Source: Corynebacterium amycolatum SK46
GTDB lineage: Bacteria; Actinomycetota; Actinomycetes; Mycobacteriales; Mycobacteriaceae
NCBI RefSeq assembly: GCF_000173655.1
Contig: NZ_ABZU01000011.1
Location: forward strand, 35,073-99,072
Length of the DNA: 64,000 nt
Direction of reading: 5' to 3'
Shown here: positions 7,996-18,461 of the stretch, piece by piece
Numbering within the stretch: position 1 is the first letter of the stretch
Layout of the letters: each line of letters starts with the position of its first letter
Position numbers and translations under genes: made by a program
The notes under the pieces: model-generated
The model's input: only the letters and a program-made list of their open reading frames with translations
What the model was told of the DNA's origin: nothing
Databases searched by the model: none

Positions 7996-8934
7996 TTACC
8001 GCGAGTATTCAGCCCGTGGGTGAGCCCCCGCCCAGACTCGTCGCATATTCTCCGCGGTAATCATGGTGTAAATCTGGGTGGTCGTCACCGAGGCGTGCCC
8101 CAGCAGCTCTTGGACCACGCGCACATCGGCCCCGCCCTCAATCAGGTGCGTGCCAAAACTGTGGCGCAGCGTATGCGGGGAAATTTTCACCTTCAGCCCG
8201 GCGCGCTCACCCAGTTCCGCCAGCGTATTTCCCGCCGACTGCCGAGACAGCCTGCGCCCCAGCGAGTTGATAAACAGTGCCGGCCCGGAGTTCGCCCGCA
8301 CCCAGCTTGGCCGCCCGCGTGTCAGCCACGCATCCAGCGCCGCCATGGCCGGCGATCCCACGGGCACGATGCGTTCCTTGCCGCCCTTGCCGCGCAGCAG
8401 CACCAGGTTGGTTTCGCGGTCCACGTCATCGATGTCCAGGCCGGTGACCTCGGAAACGCGCGCACCTGTCGAGTACAGGAACTCCACCAGCGCGCGGTTG
8501 CGCAAATCCGTCACGACAGCGGTGCCGTCGTCGGGGATGGACTCGATAAGCCGGGTGACCTCATCAATGCTGAGCGCCTTTGGATACCGCGAGGGCTGCT
8601 TCGGCGGCGCCACCCGCTTGGCGACATCCACATCCAACGCGCCCTCACCCACCGCGAACTTGTGGAAGCTCCGCACCGCGGACAGGGATCGCGTCACCGA
8701 GGTCGGGGCCAGTGCCGGCCTGCCCTCTGACTTATCTCCCCGCGCGAGATACGCCAGGAACTCTGACACATCCTGCTCGGTGACCTGCGCCAATTCCGTG
8801 CGCCCAATCTCCCGCAGATAGGTGCGGTACTTCTCCAAGTCGCGCTTATAACTGGCGAGCGTATTCGCCGACAGGCCCTTTTCCACCGCGAGGTAGGTCA
8901 CGAAGGCGCCGACAAGCGGATCGATCGAACTCAT
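7996..8934 (-). CDS. xerD: Tyrosine site-specific recombinase XerD
   Basis: Resolves chromosome dimers at dif together with XerC. The 312-aa protein has the N-terminal SAM-like domain and the full catalytic set: Arg159 in STGARVSEV, Lys183, His254 and Arg257 in HTLRHSFGTHL, His280 in LLGHASVTTTQ, and Tyr289. It overlaps the NUDIX gene by 4 nt (ATGA), the usual arrangement in this cluster, so it is translationally coupled. Synteny with pyrG and the NUDIX gene supports XerD over an integrase. Confidence 0.95.
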   Translation of the reverse strand: MSSIDPLVGAFVTYLAVEKGLSANTLASYKRDLEKYRTYLREIGRTELAQVTEQDVSEFLAYLARGDKSEGRPALAPTSVTRSLSAVRSFHKFAVGEGALDVDVAKRVAPPKQPSRYPKALSIDEVTRLIESIPDDGTAVVTDLRNRALVEFLYSTGARVSEVTGLDIDDVDRETNLVLLRGKGGKERIVPVGSPAMAALDAWLTRGRPSWVRANSGPALFINSLGRRLSRQSAGNTLAELGERAGLKVKISPHTLRHSFGTHLIEGGADVRVVQELLGHASVTTTQIYTMITAENMRRVWAGAHPRAEYSR

Positions 8935-9584
8935 CGGATGCGTTTCAGGTCCGCGCCGGCGCCGAGCCGCTCCGTCCGGCGCTTCGCCAGGGCCATCGGT
9001 CGAATGTCGAACGGCTCCGCGACCGAGCGTGGCGTCGTACCCCTCAGCAGCACCTCCGCCGCCAGCAGAATGCCAGACAGCGCGATGCCGTTGAGGATCT
9101 CCCCGCGCAGCGCCATCGCCACCGCTTCATCCACCGCGATCCACGACGCAGTCATGTCCGCTTCCTCATCGTGGGCTTCCGGCTTATCGACGGCACGGAG
9201 ACCCCTGGCCAGATAAATCCGAACCGCTTCCTCTGCGAAGCCGGGCGAGCTGAACATATCTGTAAGCAGGGACCAGGACTCGGCCTCCAGTCCGGCTTCC
9301 TCGACCAACTCGCGTTTGGCGGCCTCCAGTGGGTCCTCGTCCGCGACATCGAGAAGACCGGCCGGCAACTCCACCAGACGCTTCCCTGCCGCCTGCCGCC
9401 ACTGATTCAGCAGGTAGAGGCGGTTATCCTCATCTGCGGCAACGACTGCGACAGCGCCGAAATGCTCCACAACCTCGCGGGCGGACACATTCCCACCCGG
9501 CATTTGCACCTGATCGCGACGAACCGCGATAATAGGTGCCTCGAGAACAATTTCGGAATCAACAACGTCAAATTGGTGCGCCAT
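8931..9584 (-). CDS. NUDIX hydrolase, ADP-ribose pyrophosphatase type
   Basis: Probably hydrolyses ADP-ribose or related nucleoside diphosphate derivatives. The 217-aa protein has a complete Nudix box: the Gly of GLLDVADEDP, then REL, then EEAGL. The preceding LPAGLLD context is typical of ADP-ribose pyrophosphatases. It sits between pyrG and xerD, as in other corynebacteria and mycobacteria, and overlaps xerD by 4 nt. Substrate specificity cannot be read from the sequence. Confidence 0.92.
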   Translation of the reverse strand: MAHQFDVVDSEIVLEAPIIAVRRDQVQMPGGNVSAREVVEHFGAVAVVAADEDNRLYLLNQWRQAAGKRLVELPAGLLDVADEDPLEAAKRELVEEAGLEAESWSLLTDMFSSPGFAEEAVRIYLARGLRAVDKPEAHDEEADMTASWIAVDEAVAMALRGEILNGIALSGILLAAEVLLRGTTPRSVAEPFDIRPMALAKRRTERLGAGADLKRIR

Positions 9585-9631
9585 GAGATTTACTCTAATA
9601 GGTAGGCCGGATTCGACCTCGCGGAGCTAAG

Positions 9632-11269
<1,638 letters not shown>

Positions 11270-11481
11270 TCAGAATATCGCCTGCGCGGGTGTGAGCGCA
11301 AGCGACTTTTCACAATGGCGGAGGATGTTTTCACATTTGGGTAACTCTTTGGGGTTTTCCGCAGGGCTTGACGACGGCCTTAGATGCAGCCACGGTTGCG
11401 GTGCACAGCCGGAATCGTAGCCCGAACCGCGACTGCGGTGCATCAATGCACAAACGCGATTACGTCGTTACCCTCGGGGCT

Positions 11482-12000
11482 ATGACTGATTTTACGAATA
11501 AGACCATTGCAGTATTGGCCACCGACGGATTCGAGGACTCCGAGCTGACGAGCCCGGCTGAGGCCGTGAAGGATGCCGGTGCGACCGTGCACGTTATCTC
11601 TACCGAAGATGGCTCCATTGAGGGCAAGAATGGCACGAAGGTGGACGTCGATAAGCTCACCAGCAGCGTTTCTGCCGATGATTACGATGCCCTGATTCTG
11701 CCGGGAGGCACTGTGAATGCGGACCAGATTCGTATCGATAAGGATGCCGTGGCCCTGGTGAAGGGATTCACCGCAGCCAATAAGCCGATTGGCGTGATTT
11801 GCCACGGCGGTTGGATTCTCACCGACGCGGATGCACTGAAGGGTCGCACGATTACCTCCTATATCAGCGTCAAGACCGACCTGGTGAACGCTGGCGCCAA
11901 CTGGGTCGACGAGGAAGTTGTCGTTGACGGCAACCTGATTTCCTCCCGCACCCCGGCTGACCTTGAGGCTTTCAACAAGGCGCTCGTAGAGAACTTCTAG
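11482..12000 (+). CDS. DJ-1/PfpI-family protein
   Basis: 172-aa class I glutamine-amidotransferase-like protein. It contains the family elbow VICHGGWIL with the reactive Cys, and ALILPGGTVNADQIR; the end SSRTPADLEAF is typical of the PfpI/YhbO group. Members act as stress-related deglycase-like or protease-like proteins, and the exact reaction is disputed. I start at the ATG at 11482, which begins just before the conserved KTIAVLATDGFED. It is divergent from pyrG and marks the left end of the accessory region. Confidence 0.88.
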   Translation: MTDFTNKTIAVLATDGFEDSELTSPAEAVKDAGATVHVISTEDGSIEGKNGTKVDVDKLTSSVSADDYDALILPGGTVNADQIRIDKDAVALVKGFTAANKPIGVICHGGWILTDADALKGRTITSYISVKTDLVNAGANWVDEEVVVDGNLISSRTPADLEAFNKALVENF

Positions 12001-12043
12001 GCCACTCGGCTGTCCCAAGACTCATCAAAGGAGGGCTGTTGCC

Positions 12044-12823
12044 ATGACTTCATATTGGGATAACCCAAAGTCACTGTGGGATCAGATTCCACAAAATGAT
12101 CAGGAAGATGCTTCCGAGCAGCAGCCTTCCGCGCCGCAGCCCTCCACTCCTGGGCAACCTCCCGCACCTGAGCAGCAACCTCCCGCACCTGAACAGCTTC
12201 CGCCACAGCAAGGGCGCTACCAGGGATTGCTCTCGCACAACAACATCGTTATCCAGCAGATTCGAAACTTCATGGCGGATGATTTCGACATCCTGGATAC
12301 CGAGGGCAATTGCATCGGCAAGATTGAAACTACCGGCGGCACGCTGAGCCGCATGTTTATGGGCTCCCGTCGTCTGACCGTGTCCGAACCAGACGGCACT
12401 CCGGTGTTCGTTATTACCGATCCGACCGATTTCGCCCTTGACAGTTACGAGGTCTACTACCCCGACCCGCAGGCGACATCCTCTGAAGGCAAGCAGCAGA
12501 CCGGAGCAGAGGCTTCGCGCCTATTGGCAACGATTCAGCAGAAGTTTGCGTTCTTTAAGCGGCGGCTGGAAATTTCCATTCCCGGTTTTGCCAATTGCGA
12601 GGTCGACGGCGACGTTTGGCATTACGACGCAACCTTCAAGATTAATGACATCGAAGTTGCACAGATGTCACGCAAGTGGTCGGGGTTTACAAATTTCCTA
12701 TCCGGCAATGAGCGTTACATGCTCCAGCTCAAGAATGATTTGCCGCCACAGCTACGAGCAGCCATTATTGGCGCTGCAATCGCCTTGGATTTGATGGCGA
12801 AAAAGGCGCGCTCCGACAGCTAG
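12044..12823 (+). CDS. LURP-one-related (tubby/scramblase-fold) protein with Pro/Gln-rich N-terminus
   Basis: 259 aa. Residues 25-62 are a Pro/Gln-rich linker containing a short duplicated stretch (QPPAPEQ). The rest resembles the LURP-one-related beta-barrel fold: IGKIETTGGTLSRMFMG, RRLTVSEPDGTPVFVITDP, and a C-terminal hydrophobic helix IGAAIALDLM that occupies the barrel in tubby-like proteins. Bacterial members have no settled function; lipid or membrane binding is suggested by the fold. It starts 43 nt after the DJ-1 gene and may be co-transcribed. Confidence 0.75.
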   Translation: MTSYWDNPKSLWDQIPQNDQEDASEQQPSAPQPSTPGQPPAPEQQPPAPEQLPPQQGRYQGLLSHNNIVIQQIRNFMADDFDILDTEGNCIGKIETTGGTLSRMFMGSRRLTVSEPDGTPVFVITDPTDFALDSYEVYYPDPQATSSEGKQQTGAEASRLLATIQQKFAFFKRRLEISIPGFANCEVDGDVWHYDATFKINDIEVAQMSRKWSGFTNFLSGNERYMLQLKNDLPPQLRAAIIGAAIALDLMAKKARSDS

Positions 12824-12896
12824 TGACTGCTGCCGACAACGCGCCCTAACCCTTGTCCGGTTCTACTGCCGGTTACTGTCACGGTTGCGGCTATCG

Positions 12897-14012
12897 CTAC
12901 CGTGCCCCTGCAGCTTCCGCAATACGTCCGTCCATTTCCGTGATGCCGTCCGAAACGGCATTGACGTTTTCTGAACGCACACCAGCATTGTCATTGATGC
13001 CGCCTTCAACAACAGCGGTTACTGGCACGCACGGAACCTCAACATTGCGCCCCAGTGCATTGGCTACCAGCGCAATTGCCCGCGGCGAGAAAGTCAGACC
13101 AATGTGGCCCGACAGGTCCGCCGAGCAACCGTCCTGCAGGAGGATATTGTTGGACGTTGATGCCTGCCACTGGCTTGCAGCCATTGGAGTGACGGCTTCG
13201 TCAACCTGGGTAGAGATTGCAACATAGTTGACACCCGGCTGCTCCAAGCCGCCCTCATTCATCTCGGCCATGAACTCGCTATGCTGCAGCAGATCCACCA
13301 GGCTCGGGCTGACAATGTACCCCGCAGCCTTATTGCCAGCATTGTCGAACTGGTCGAGCTGCTCCAAACCATAGGAGATACCGAGCAGCGATGTGCCGTG
13401 CAGGACGCCCGCCAGGGACACTACCGTGCCGATACCCCGGCCCTGCTCCTGCTTGGCGTACGCAGCAGCCAAAGCACCGCCTGCAGAGTGGCCAACAATG
13501 TCGACCGCGGTCGCACCAGTTTCGGCCTTGAGCGTGTCAATCTTCTCAGTCAACTCCGCCAAGGCAGTGTCCAGCGGGGTCATGTTGCGCATAGTTGGAA
13601 TAGAGCCCAGTACTGAAAACTCGTCAGGGCCAAGCTTGCCGACGTTAAATGCGTACAGACACTTACCCATTGCCTTTAACTCCGGAGCCATGCGGGCATA
13701 GGTCTGGTATGAGTTCGAGTTCATCCCGTGGATCATGACCACCGGATTCTCACCAGGAGCAGGAACACACTGCACATTCGTGCCCTCTGGACTGATGTTT
13801 TCCGTCATCCCCTGATTGACCATGACGGTGGGGAAATCATTCGCCTTTGGCCCCCACTCGCCCATTTCGGTCCAGGACAGGACCTGATCATTACCAGTTG
13901 CCGAAGCCGGTGCGGCAGCCGCGATAGGAGCCGCTGCCATAGCGACACCAGCTGCGGCTACCAGTGCTGTGACCGACCGTGCCAGCTTCGAAAATGCCCG
14001 ATGAGTGCCCAT
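12897..14012 (-). CDS. Secreted alpha/beta-hydrolase (lipase class 2/EstA-like)
   Basis: 371-aa predicted exported esterase or lipase. It begins with a basic n-region and a long Ala-rich signal peptide ending near AAAAPASA. PVVMIHGMNSNSYQTYARM forms the oxyanion region, VDIVGHSAGGALAAAY holds the nucleophilic Ser, and DLSGHIGLTF supplies a plausible catalytic His. I use the ATG at 14012 rather than 14027 because AAGGAG lies 5 nt before it. It is convergent with the LURP-one gene. The substrate is unknown; skin lipids or triglycerides are guesses from the presumed habitat. Confidence 0.85.
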   Translation of the reverse strand: MGTHRAFSKLARSVTALVAAAGVAMAAAPIAAAAPASATGNDQVLSWTEMGEWGPKANDFPTVMVNQGMTENISPEGTNVQCVPAPGENPVVMIHGMNSNSYQTYARMAPELKAMGKCLYAFNVGKLGPDEFSVLGSIPTMRNMTPLDTALAELTEKIDTLKAETGATAVDIVGHSAGGALAAAYAKQEQGRGIGTVVSLAGVLHGTSLLGISYGLEQLDQFDNAGNKAAGYIVSPSLVDLLQHSEFMAEMNEGGLEQPGVNYVAISTQVDEAVTPMAASQWQASTSNNILLQDGCSADLSGHIGLTFSPRAIALVANALGRNVEVPCVPVTAVVEGGINDNAGVRSENVNAVSDGITEMDGRIAEAAGAR

Positions 14013-14426
14013 GATTACTCCTTGCATAGAGCAGTGAATAGTAAAACGGTTCCAATAAGAACTACGGCATGGGCAAGAGCAAAAACAGGCTATGAATAGC
14101 TATCGTACCCTGAAAGACAGCCGATTAAAGCCCCTAAATAGGGTTAATAAAATGTGAACTAAATATAACTATAATACTATCCGCCTCCAGCTCTGCAGGC
14201 TTTTAAAGTGATACCGACCACAGGTCAAAACAAGCCACGCGTTCGTTGCAATACCACAGGATTGCTACCGATAACTAAATCGCCGGTGAGATTAAACACC
14301 TGTTCCATCATTACTTTGGGCAGCGAGCGATGCGGGTGCTCGATACCTCCAGCAAGGAAACCGAGTCACCGATTGCAGAAAACAGCGAAAGCACCTTTCA
14401 CCTGCCCGTACATTAAGATAGTTCAC
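14013..14426. other. AT-rich intergenic region upstream of the lipase and lipoprotein genes
   Basis: No gene recognised. It holds the lipase Shine-Dalgarno (AAGGAG) and, around 14160-14185, a TATAAC/TATAAT-like stretch that could be a -10 element for either direction. The region between the two divergent genes probably carries both promoters. Confidence 0.45.
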
Positions 14427-14934
14427 ATGCGCAAACGACACATATTCGCCCTCGCACTGACTATTCCAGCACTGTGCCTTTCGGCGTGCTCCAACGGAGA
14501 ACCGGAAAAAGCACCGGAGCCGACTACCGTTACAAAAAACCGTCACCAACCCAGAAAGCAGCACAGAATCGACGACACAATCCACTACCAAGACCCCTAA
14601 CCCGTCGACACCCCCGACCCGGACAACGGAAAGCCCCGGGGCCGCTGGTTACACCGGCGCCCCCACTGGTGAGCCGACAGCTATAAACAAAACAATTTCA
14701 CATTGTGCGAAATCCTCGCAGGGACTCTACGAACAAGGCACCACCTGGTTTACCGACGGCACCTCCGGCTGGACACAGTATTGCGCCAACAATTTCTATG
14801 ACGGCCCTTCCACGAACACCGCCCCGGAGCCTCAGAACAACGAGCCATCCCCGTGGGTTCAAGGCCAAATCGACTGGGCTGATTGCCTGAACTCTGGCCA
14901 TTCCGAGGAAGAGTGCCGCGCGATGTTGAATTAA
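14427..14934 (+). pseudogene. Lipoprotein gene with a single-base frameshift in an A6 run
   Basis: The first frame encodes a lipoprotein signal peptide (ALTIPALCLSAC, lipid-modified Cys21) and then EPTTVTKN before running into a stop at about 14600. Removing one A from the A6 tract at 14534-14539 joins it to the +1 frame, which reads TVTNPESSTES, a Thr/Pro-rich linker, and a folded domain with WFTDGTSGWTQYC, WVQGQIDWADC and HSEEECRAML, ending at 14934. The four or so Cys residues suggest disulphides outside the membrane. It could be a true pseudogene, slippage-based phase variation or a sequence error. The function is unknown. Confidence 0.75.
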
Positions 14935-15072
14935 GAACGCGATATTAACGGGCCTACGCCTCGCTAGATGGCGCAAACATCACCGCTCTGAACATTTCGC
15001 TTAACGACGGTGCGTTTGGCCCATATTTCTCATCTTGAGCTACCCATAGAAAATTCCACAGGAAAAAGAAAC

Positions 15073-15738
15073 ATGCCCAACGAAACATCCCCGCCACCTT
15101 TTAATTTGCCACGACTGCTCAGAGCCGACCAGTTTGCTGAGGTGGTTCATCAACTAATCTCCCCACCGAAAGATGGGCATCTGGAGTACGACCAGATAAG
15201 TCAGGGCGAAATAATCTCTAAGGCTGTTGAGCACATTGAATCCGCCCTCAATCATGCCGTCGACTCTAGGGAACGTAACGAAGACCCCGCACCATGGCCT
15301 GATTTTGAAGAAATTCTTCATGTCACGAACAAAGCAGTGGAAGACGCACTCGAAATTGCCAAATTAGCGGACGACTGGGACGGCTGCGAGATAGGTGGTG
15401 CCTGCGCAGACCTAATTCTGGATATCCACCCGAGAGTTGTCGCAGCTGCAAAGGTGCCGCCCACAGAACTAGCTCAGTGGTTTATAAATTATGACGGTCT
15501 AGCAGAGGCCTGGGATTATAAGCTTGATCCGGTGGCATACGCTCCCGCACTCGGCCCCCAAGGCATGAAAATCATCCTGGACTGGGTGGAACAGCTCCGA
15601 GAATCGCTGGCTGATCCGACGAACCGTTCAAATTGGTACCTCGAGCAATTAGTCGACCACATGGATGAACGGTTGGCAGTGCTTTCGGAAACTGCTGATG
15701 AGTCTGTTAACCCTTCCGCGTCAGAAAACCACAACTGA
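15073..15738 (+). CDS. Uncharacterised 221-aa protein upstream of the Ro/Y-RNA locus
   Basis: Not confidently recognised. It starts at ATG 15073 after AGGAAAAAG; an upstream GTG at 15010 lacks a ribosome site. The protein is acidic and mainly helical. Its middle part (ACADLILDIHPRVVAAAKV, LAQWFINYDGLAEAWDY, YAPALGPQGM) recalls the helical repeats of DUF6880-type proteins, which is a weak similarity made by eye. It lies 73 nt before the proposed Y RNA and 216 nt before the TROVE gene on the same strand. A role with them is only possible. Confidence 0.6.
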   Translation: MPNETSPPPFNLPRLLRADQFAEVVHQLISPPKDGHLEYDQISQGEIISKAVEHIESALNHAVDSRERNEDPAPWPDFEEILHVTNKAVEDALEIAKLADDWDGCEIGGACADLILDIHPRVVAAAKVPPTELAQWFINYDGLAEAWDYKLDPVAYAPALGPQGMKIILDWVEQLRESLADPTNRSNWYLEQLVDHMDERLAVLSETADESVNPSASENHN

Positions 15739-15803
15739 ATTCGAAAATACGAACACTTTCGACACCAAACCGAATTGACTTTATGCGCAATCCTCCTACA
15801 AAA

Positions 15804-15809
15804 TAGAAT
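15804..15809 (+). promoter_or_regulatory. -10 element of the proposed Y RNA
   Basis: TAGAAT, fitting the actinobacterial TANNNT -10 consensus. It lies 2-12 nt before the base of the folded element, so a transcript starting at A15815 or A15816 would retain at least 8 bp of the closing stem. TTATGC (15781-15786), spaced 17 nt upstream, is a weak -35 candidate. Confidence 0.45.
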
Positions 15810-15810
15810 A

Positions 15811-15910
15811 TGTGAAGCGGGCCGGAGTCGTTCGGTTATCAAACTATAATGATTAGCCTGACCCTGATTGGTCGGGCGTTTTCGGACGGTATTTACACGC
15901 CCGTTTCACA
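15811..15910 (+). ncRNA. Candidate Y RNA of the adjacent Ro/TROVE protein
   Basis: A 100-nt segment folds into nested helices. The outer stem pairs 15811-15822 (TGTGAAGCGGGC) with 15899-15910 (GCCCGTTTCACA), 12 bp including one G-U. The inner stem pairs 15829-15835 (CGTTCGG) with 15882-15888 (TCGGACG), 7 bp including two G-U. The apical hairpin pairs 15856-15863 (GCCTGACC) with 15870-15877 (GGTCGGGC), 8 bp with a 6-nt loop. Y RNAs are about 100 nt, close on a 5'/3'-end stem and in several bacteria are encoded next to their Ro gene, as here (44 nt before the GTG). The inner region could be the tRNA-like module, but I see no clear T-loop. Alternatively, the apical hairpin followed by GTTTT might be a terminator. 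Confidence 0.65.
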
Positions 15911-15954
15911 CCCCATTCTTTTAGATGCAATTGCGGAAACGGGGAGACGGCATC

Positions 15955-17589
15955 GTGGACTCTCTGCACAACTTTAGTTTCGAAAACACTCCCCAACAGG
16001 TAAGAGCTAGCGAGAAGCAAGTGCAGAACTCTGCCGGGGGCTTTACCTTCGAGCTAGATGACAAAGCTCGTCTGCGTCGTTTTCTCATTCTTGGTGTCGA
16101 AGGTGGCACGTTTTACGCAAATGCAAGACACCTTGCGTTCGACAATGTTCAAATCCTCCAGCGTATGGCGGTCAACGATCCAGTAACCTTGGTCGACACG
16201 ATTGTCGATGTATCCGTCAGCGGCGCGGCCCCAAAGCAGCAGCCTGCGCTCTTTGCACTAGCCTTTGCTGCATCGGTTCCCCAGTCTTCCCAGGCAGCGC
16301 TAGCTGCATTGCCACGTGTCGCACGCACAGGATCGGCACTACTGCAGTTCGTCTCCTACGTAGAGAAGTTCCGAGGCTGGGGTCGTGGCTTGCGCCGCGC
16401 AGTTGGAAATTGGTATTCCACAAAGAACTCTGATGATCTTGCCTACCAAGTGGTCAAGTACCGCAATCGTGGTGGTTGGTCGCACCGTGATCTTCTACGC
16501 TTAGCGCACCCTTCGACAAGCGACGAGAGCCTCCGCGCAACGTTTGACTGGATCGTGCGTGGCTCCGGTTCTGCCTCAATAAGCGATTCCGCTGGTGACA
16601 CTTCATCCGAGAATATCCCCACAATAATCGAGGGTTTTACTAAAGCAAGCCACGCGACAACTTCCAGCCAGTGGGCTGCCCTGATACGTGGTTATGGGCT
16701 CAGCTGGGAAATGCTGCCAGATGCCGCCCTTGGCGAACCCGAGGTGTGGGACGCCTTGCTTGAGACAGGCGTTCCTCAGACAGCAGTGATTCGCCAGCTA
16801 CCGAGGCTTACTCGCTTAGGGCTGCTTCCTGGTTTAGGTGGACGGACAAGCGATGTCGTTTCGCAAATTACCAATGCGGAGCGCTTACGCAACGCTCGCA
16901 TTCACCCTGTGTCTGTTCTGGCCGCTCAACGCACCTACGCTAAGGGACGGTCCTTCCACGGAATGACGGAGTGGGAGCCAACAGCCCGCATATCTGATGC
17001 GCTGGATGAAGCGTTCTATTTATCCTTCGGCGCAGTTAAACCAGCCAATAAGCGAACCCTACTTAGCCTTGATGTCTCGGCATCTATGCATTGGCCGCTG
17101 GGCGATACACCGCTAACGGCTCGCGACGCGTCTGCAGCGCTTTCCCTTGTGACACTTGCCACCGAATCCGAGTCAATGGTTTTAGGCTTTACCACAAACA
17201 GCCTCACTAAGGGGTTCCTGCGAGATGTCGTCACCCCTCTCGACATCTCCCCACGTCAAAGGCTTGACGATGTCCTAGATTATATTGATGGGCTTCCCTT
17301 CGGCGGAACAGACTGCTCATTGCCAATGCTTTATGCACTGGAGAATTCTCTGGAAGTAGACACCTTCGTTATCTATACCGACAACGAGACTTGGGCCGGC
17401 AAGATGCACCCTCACCAGGCACTGCAGCGTTACCGCAAGGAATCTGGAATCGACGCCAAGTTGGTTGTTGCTGGTATGACTGCCACCAAATTCAGCATCG
17501 CTAATCCTGACGATGCCGGGATGCTTGATGTCGTCGGTTTCGACGCCGCCGTACCAAACCTTATCTCTGAATTCTCTCGCGGGTTTTAG
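15955..17589 (+). CDS. rsr: Ro60/Rsr orthologue: TROVE domain plus von Willebrand A domain
   Basis: Ring-shaped RNA-binding protein that holds Y RNA on its outside and damaged or misfolded RNA ends in its pore. The 544-aa product opens DSLHNFSFENTPQQ, then QNSAGGFTFELDDKARLRRFLILGVEGGTFY, the start of the TROVE HEAT-repeat ring. From about residue 365 comes a vWA domain with the MIDAS motif DVSAS (residues 373-377). I choose GTG 15955 because GGGGAGA precedes it and the upstream ATG at 15925 has no ribosome site. No rtcB, pnp or other usual partner is adjacent. It is convergent with the GntR gene. Confidence 0.9.
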   Translation: MDSLHNFSFENTPQQVRASEKQVQNSAGGFTFELDDKARLRRFLILGVEGGTFYANARHLAFDNVQILQRMAVNDPVTLVDTIVDVSVSGAAPKQQPALFALAFAASVPQSSQAALAALPRVARTGSALLQFVSYVEKFRGWGRGLRRAVGNWYSTKNSDDLAYQVVKYRNRGGWSHRDLLRLAHPSTSDESLRATFDWIVRGSGSASISDSAGDTSSENIPTIIEGFTKASHATTSSQWAALIRGYGLSWEMLPDAALGEPEVWDALLETGVPQTAVIRQLPRLTRLGLLPGLGGRTSDVVSQITNAERLRNARIHPVSVLAAQRTYAKGRSFHGMTEWEPTARISDALDEAFYLSFGAVKPANKRTLLSLDVSASMHWPLGDTPLTARDASAALSLVTLATESESMVLGFTTNSLTKGFLRDVVTPLDISPRQRLDDVLDYIDGLPFGGTDCSLPMLYALENSLEVDTFVIYTDNETWAGKMHPHQALQRYRKESGIDAKLVVAGMTATKFSIANPDDAGMLDVVGFDAAVPNLISEFSRGF

Positions 17590-17624
17590 TACCGGGATAT
17601 TTGCACCGACGAGTACCATACCCC

Positions 17625-18380
17625 CTACCGCACGCCCTCCCCAGCCTGCAGCGAGATCGGTGACGCATTGCCCCGCGCCGTCGTCACCGAGAAATTGGCC
17701 TTACTTGCCAGGTAGCGGTCATCAGAGGCCTCAATCGGCACTCCATCCAGCGTGAAGGCACGGCGCCGGACACGCAGCAATGGCGCGCCGACCTGAATCT
17801 TCAGCAGTGCAGCATCTTCTTCATTGGCCGAAACTGCGTCAATCGTGCGCGTCGCATACGCAATGTCCACACCGCTATCCAACAGGTGCCGGTAGATAGA
17901 ACCCGAATCAGTATCAAAGGTCAGTATGTGCTTGCCGACGTCCAGAGGGTAATTCAGCCTTTCGACCATAGCTGGCTCTCCATCCATAAGCCGCAGCCTG
18001 AGTACGGAGACAATCTGATCCGTGTCCGAGATTTCCAGATGCGCAGCTAACTCTGACCCCGCTGGCTGACGCGTTACCCACTGCGTCTGCTGCCCCGGCT
18101 CTGCACCAGTCTTTTGACACCACTGGGTAAAGGAAATGACCTCGTCGAAAGAGAAGGTCGGCACTGTATCGAGCACACGAGTCCGTCGACCCTGCCCGGA
18201 GGAAACCAGGCCTTCGGAGCGCAGCGTGGAAATAGCTTGCCGAATGGTGCCACGAGCCACGCCAAACTGCCGACCCAGCTCCGCCTCTGAGGGAATAGCA
18301 GAACCCGGCGGCATCGAACCATCTCGAATTGCCTTACGCAGGTACGAGGCAATTTCTTGATGCTGTTGCTTGCGTGCCAC
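17625..18380 (-). CDS. GntR-family regulator (HutC/PhnF type) of the phosphonate genes
   Basis: 251 aa: N-terminal winged helix (IASYLRKAIRDGSMPPGSAIPSEAELGRQFGVARGTIRQAIS) and a C-terminal UTRA effector domain ending in SDDRYLASKANFSV, so it belongs to the HutC subfamily, as do the phosphonate repressors PhnF. It is divergently transcribed from the FAD oxidoreductase gene. A site with the HutC-type core GTATAGAC lies just upstream of that gene. I infer repression of the phosphonate operon, relieved by a phosphonate or pathway intermediate. Confidence 0.87.
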   Translation of the reverse strand: MARKQQHQEIASYLRKAIRDGSMPPGSAIPSEAELGRQFGVARGTIRQAISTLRSEGLVSSGQGRRTRVLDTVPTFSFDEVISFTQWCQKTGAEPGQQTQWVTRQPAGSELAAHLEISDTDQIVSVLRLRLMDGEPAMVERLNYPLDVGKHILTFDTDSGSIYRHLLDSGVDIAYATRTIDAVSANEEDAALLKIQVGAPLLRVRRRAFTLDGVPIEASDDRYLASKANFSVTTARGNASPISLQAGEGVR

Positions 18381-18461
18381 GGTCGCAGCATCCTTTCATG
18401 TCCTTATCGCCCAATCGAGCTAGTTCACTTTCAGCCCGTTCGAATCTAGCCATGTGCAGCA

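Noticed and set aside
7996..8934. Tyrosine recombinase as integrase of the accessory island
   Set aside because: Synteny with the NUDIX and pyrG genes and its 312-aa length identify XerD.
15856..15881. Intrinsic terminator for the gene at 15073-15738
   Set aside because: The 8-bp hairpin plus GTTTT would fit, but its T-run is short and it sits exactly inside two further nested helices, so I favour part of a Y RNA. It is kept as the main alternative.
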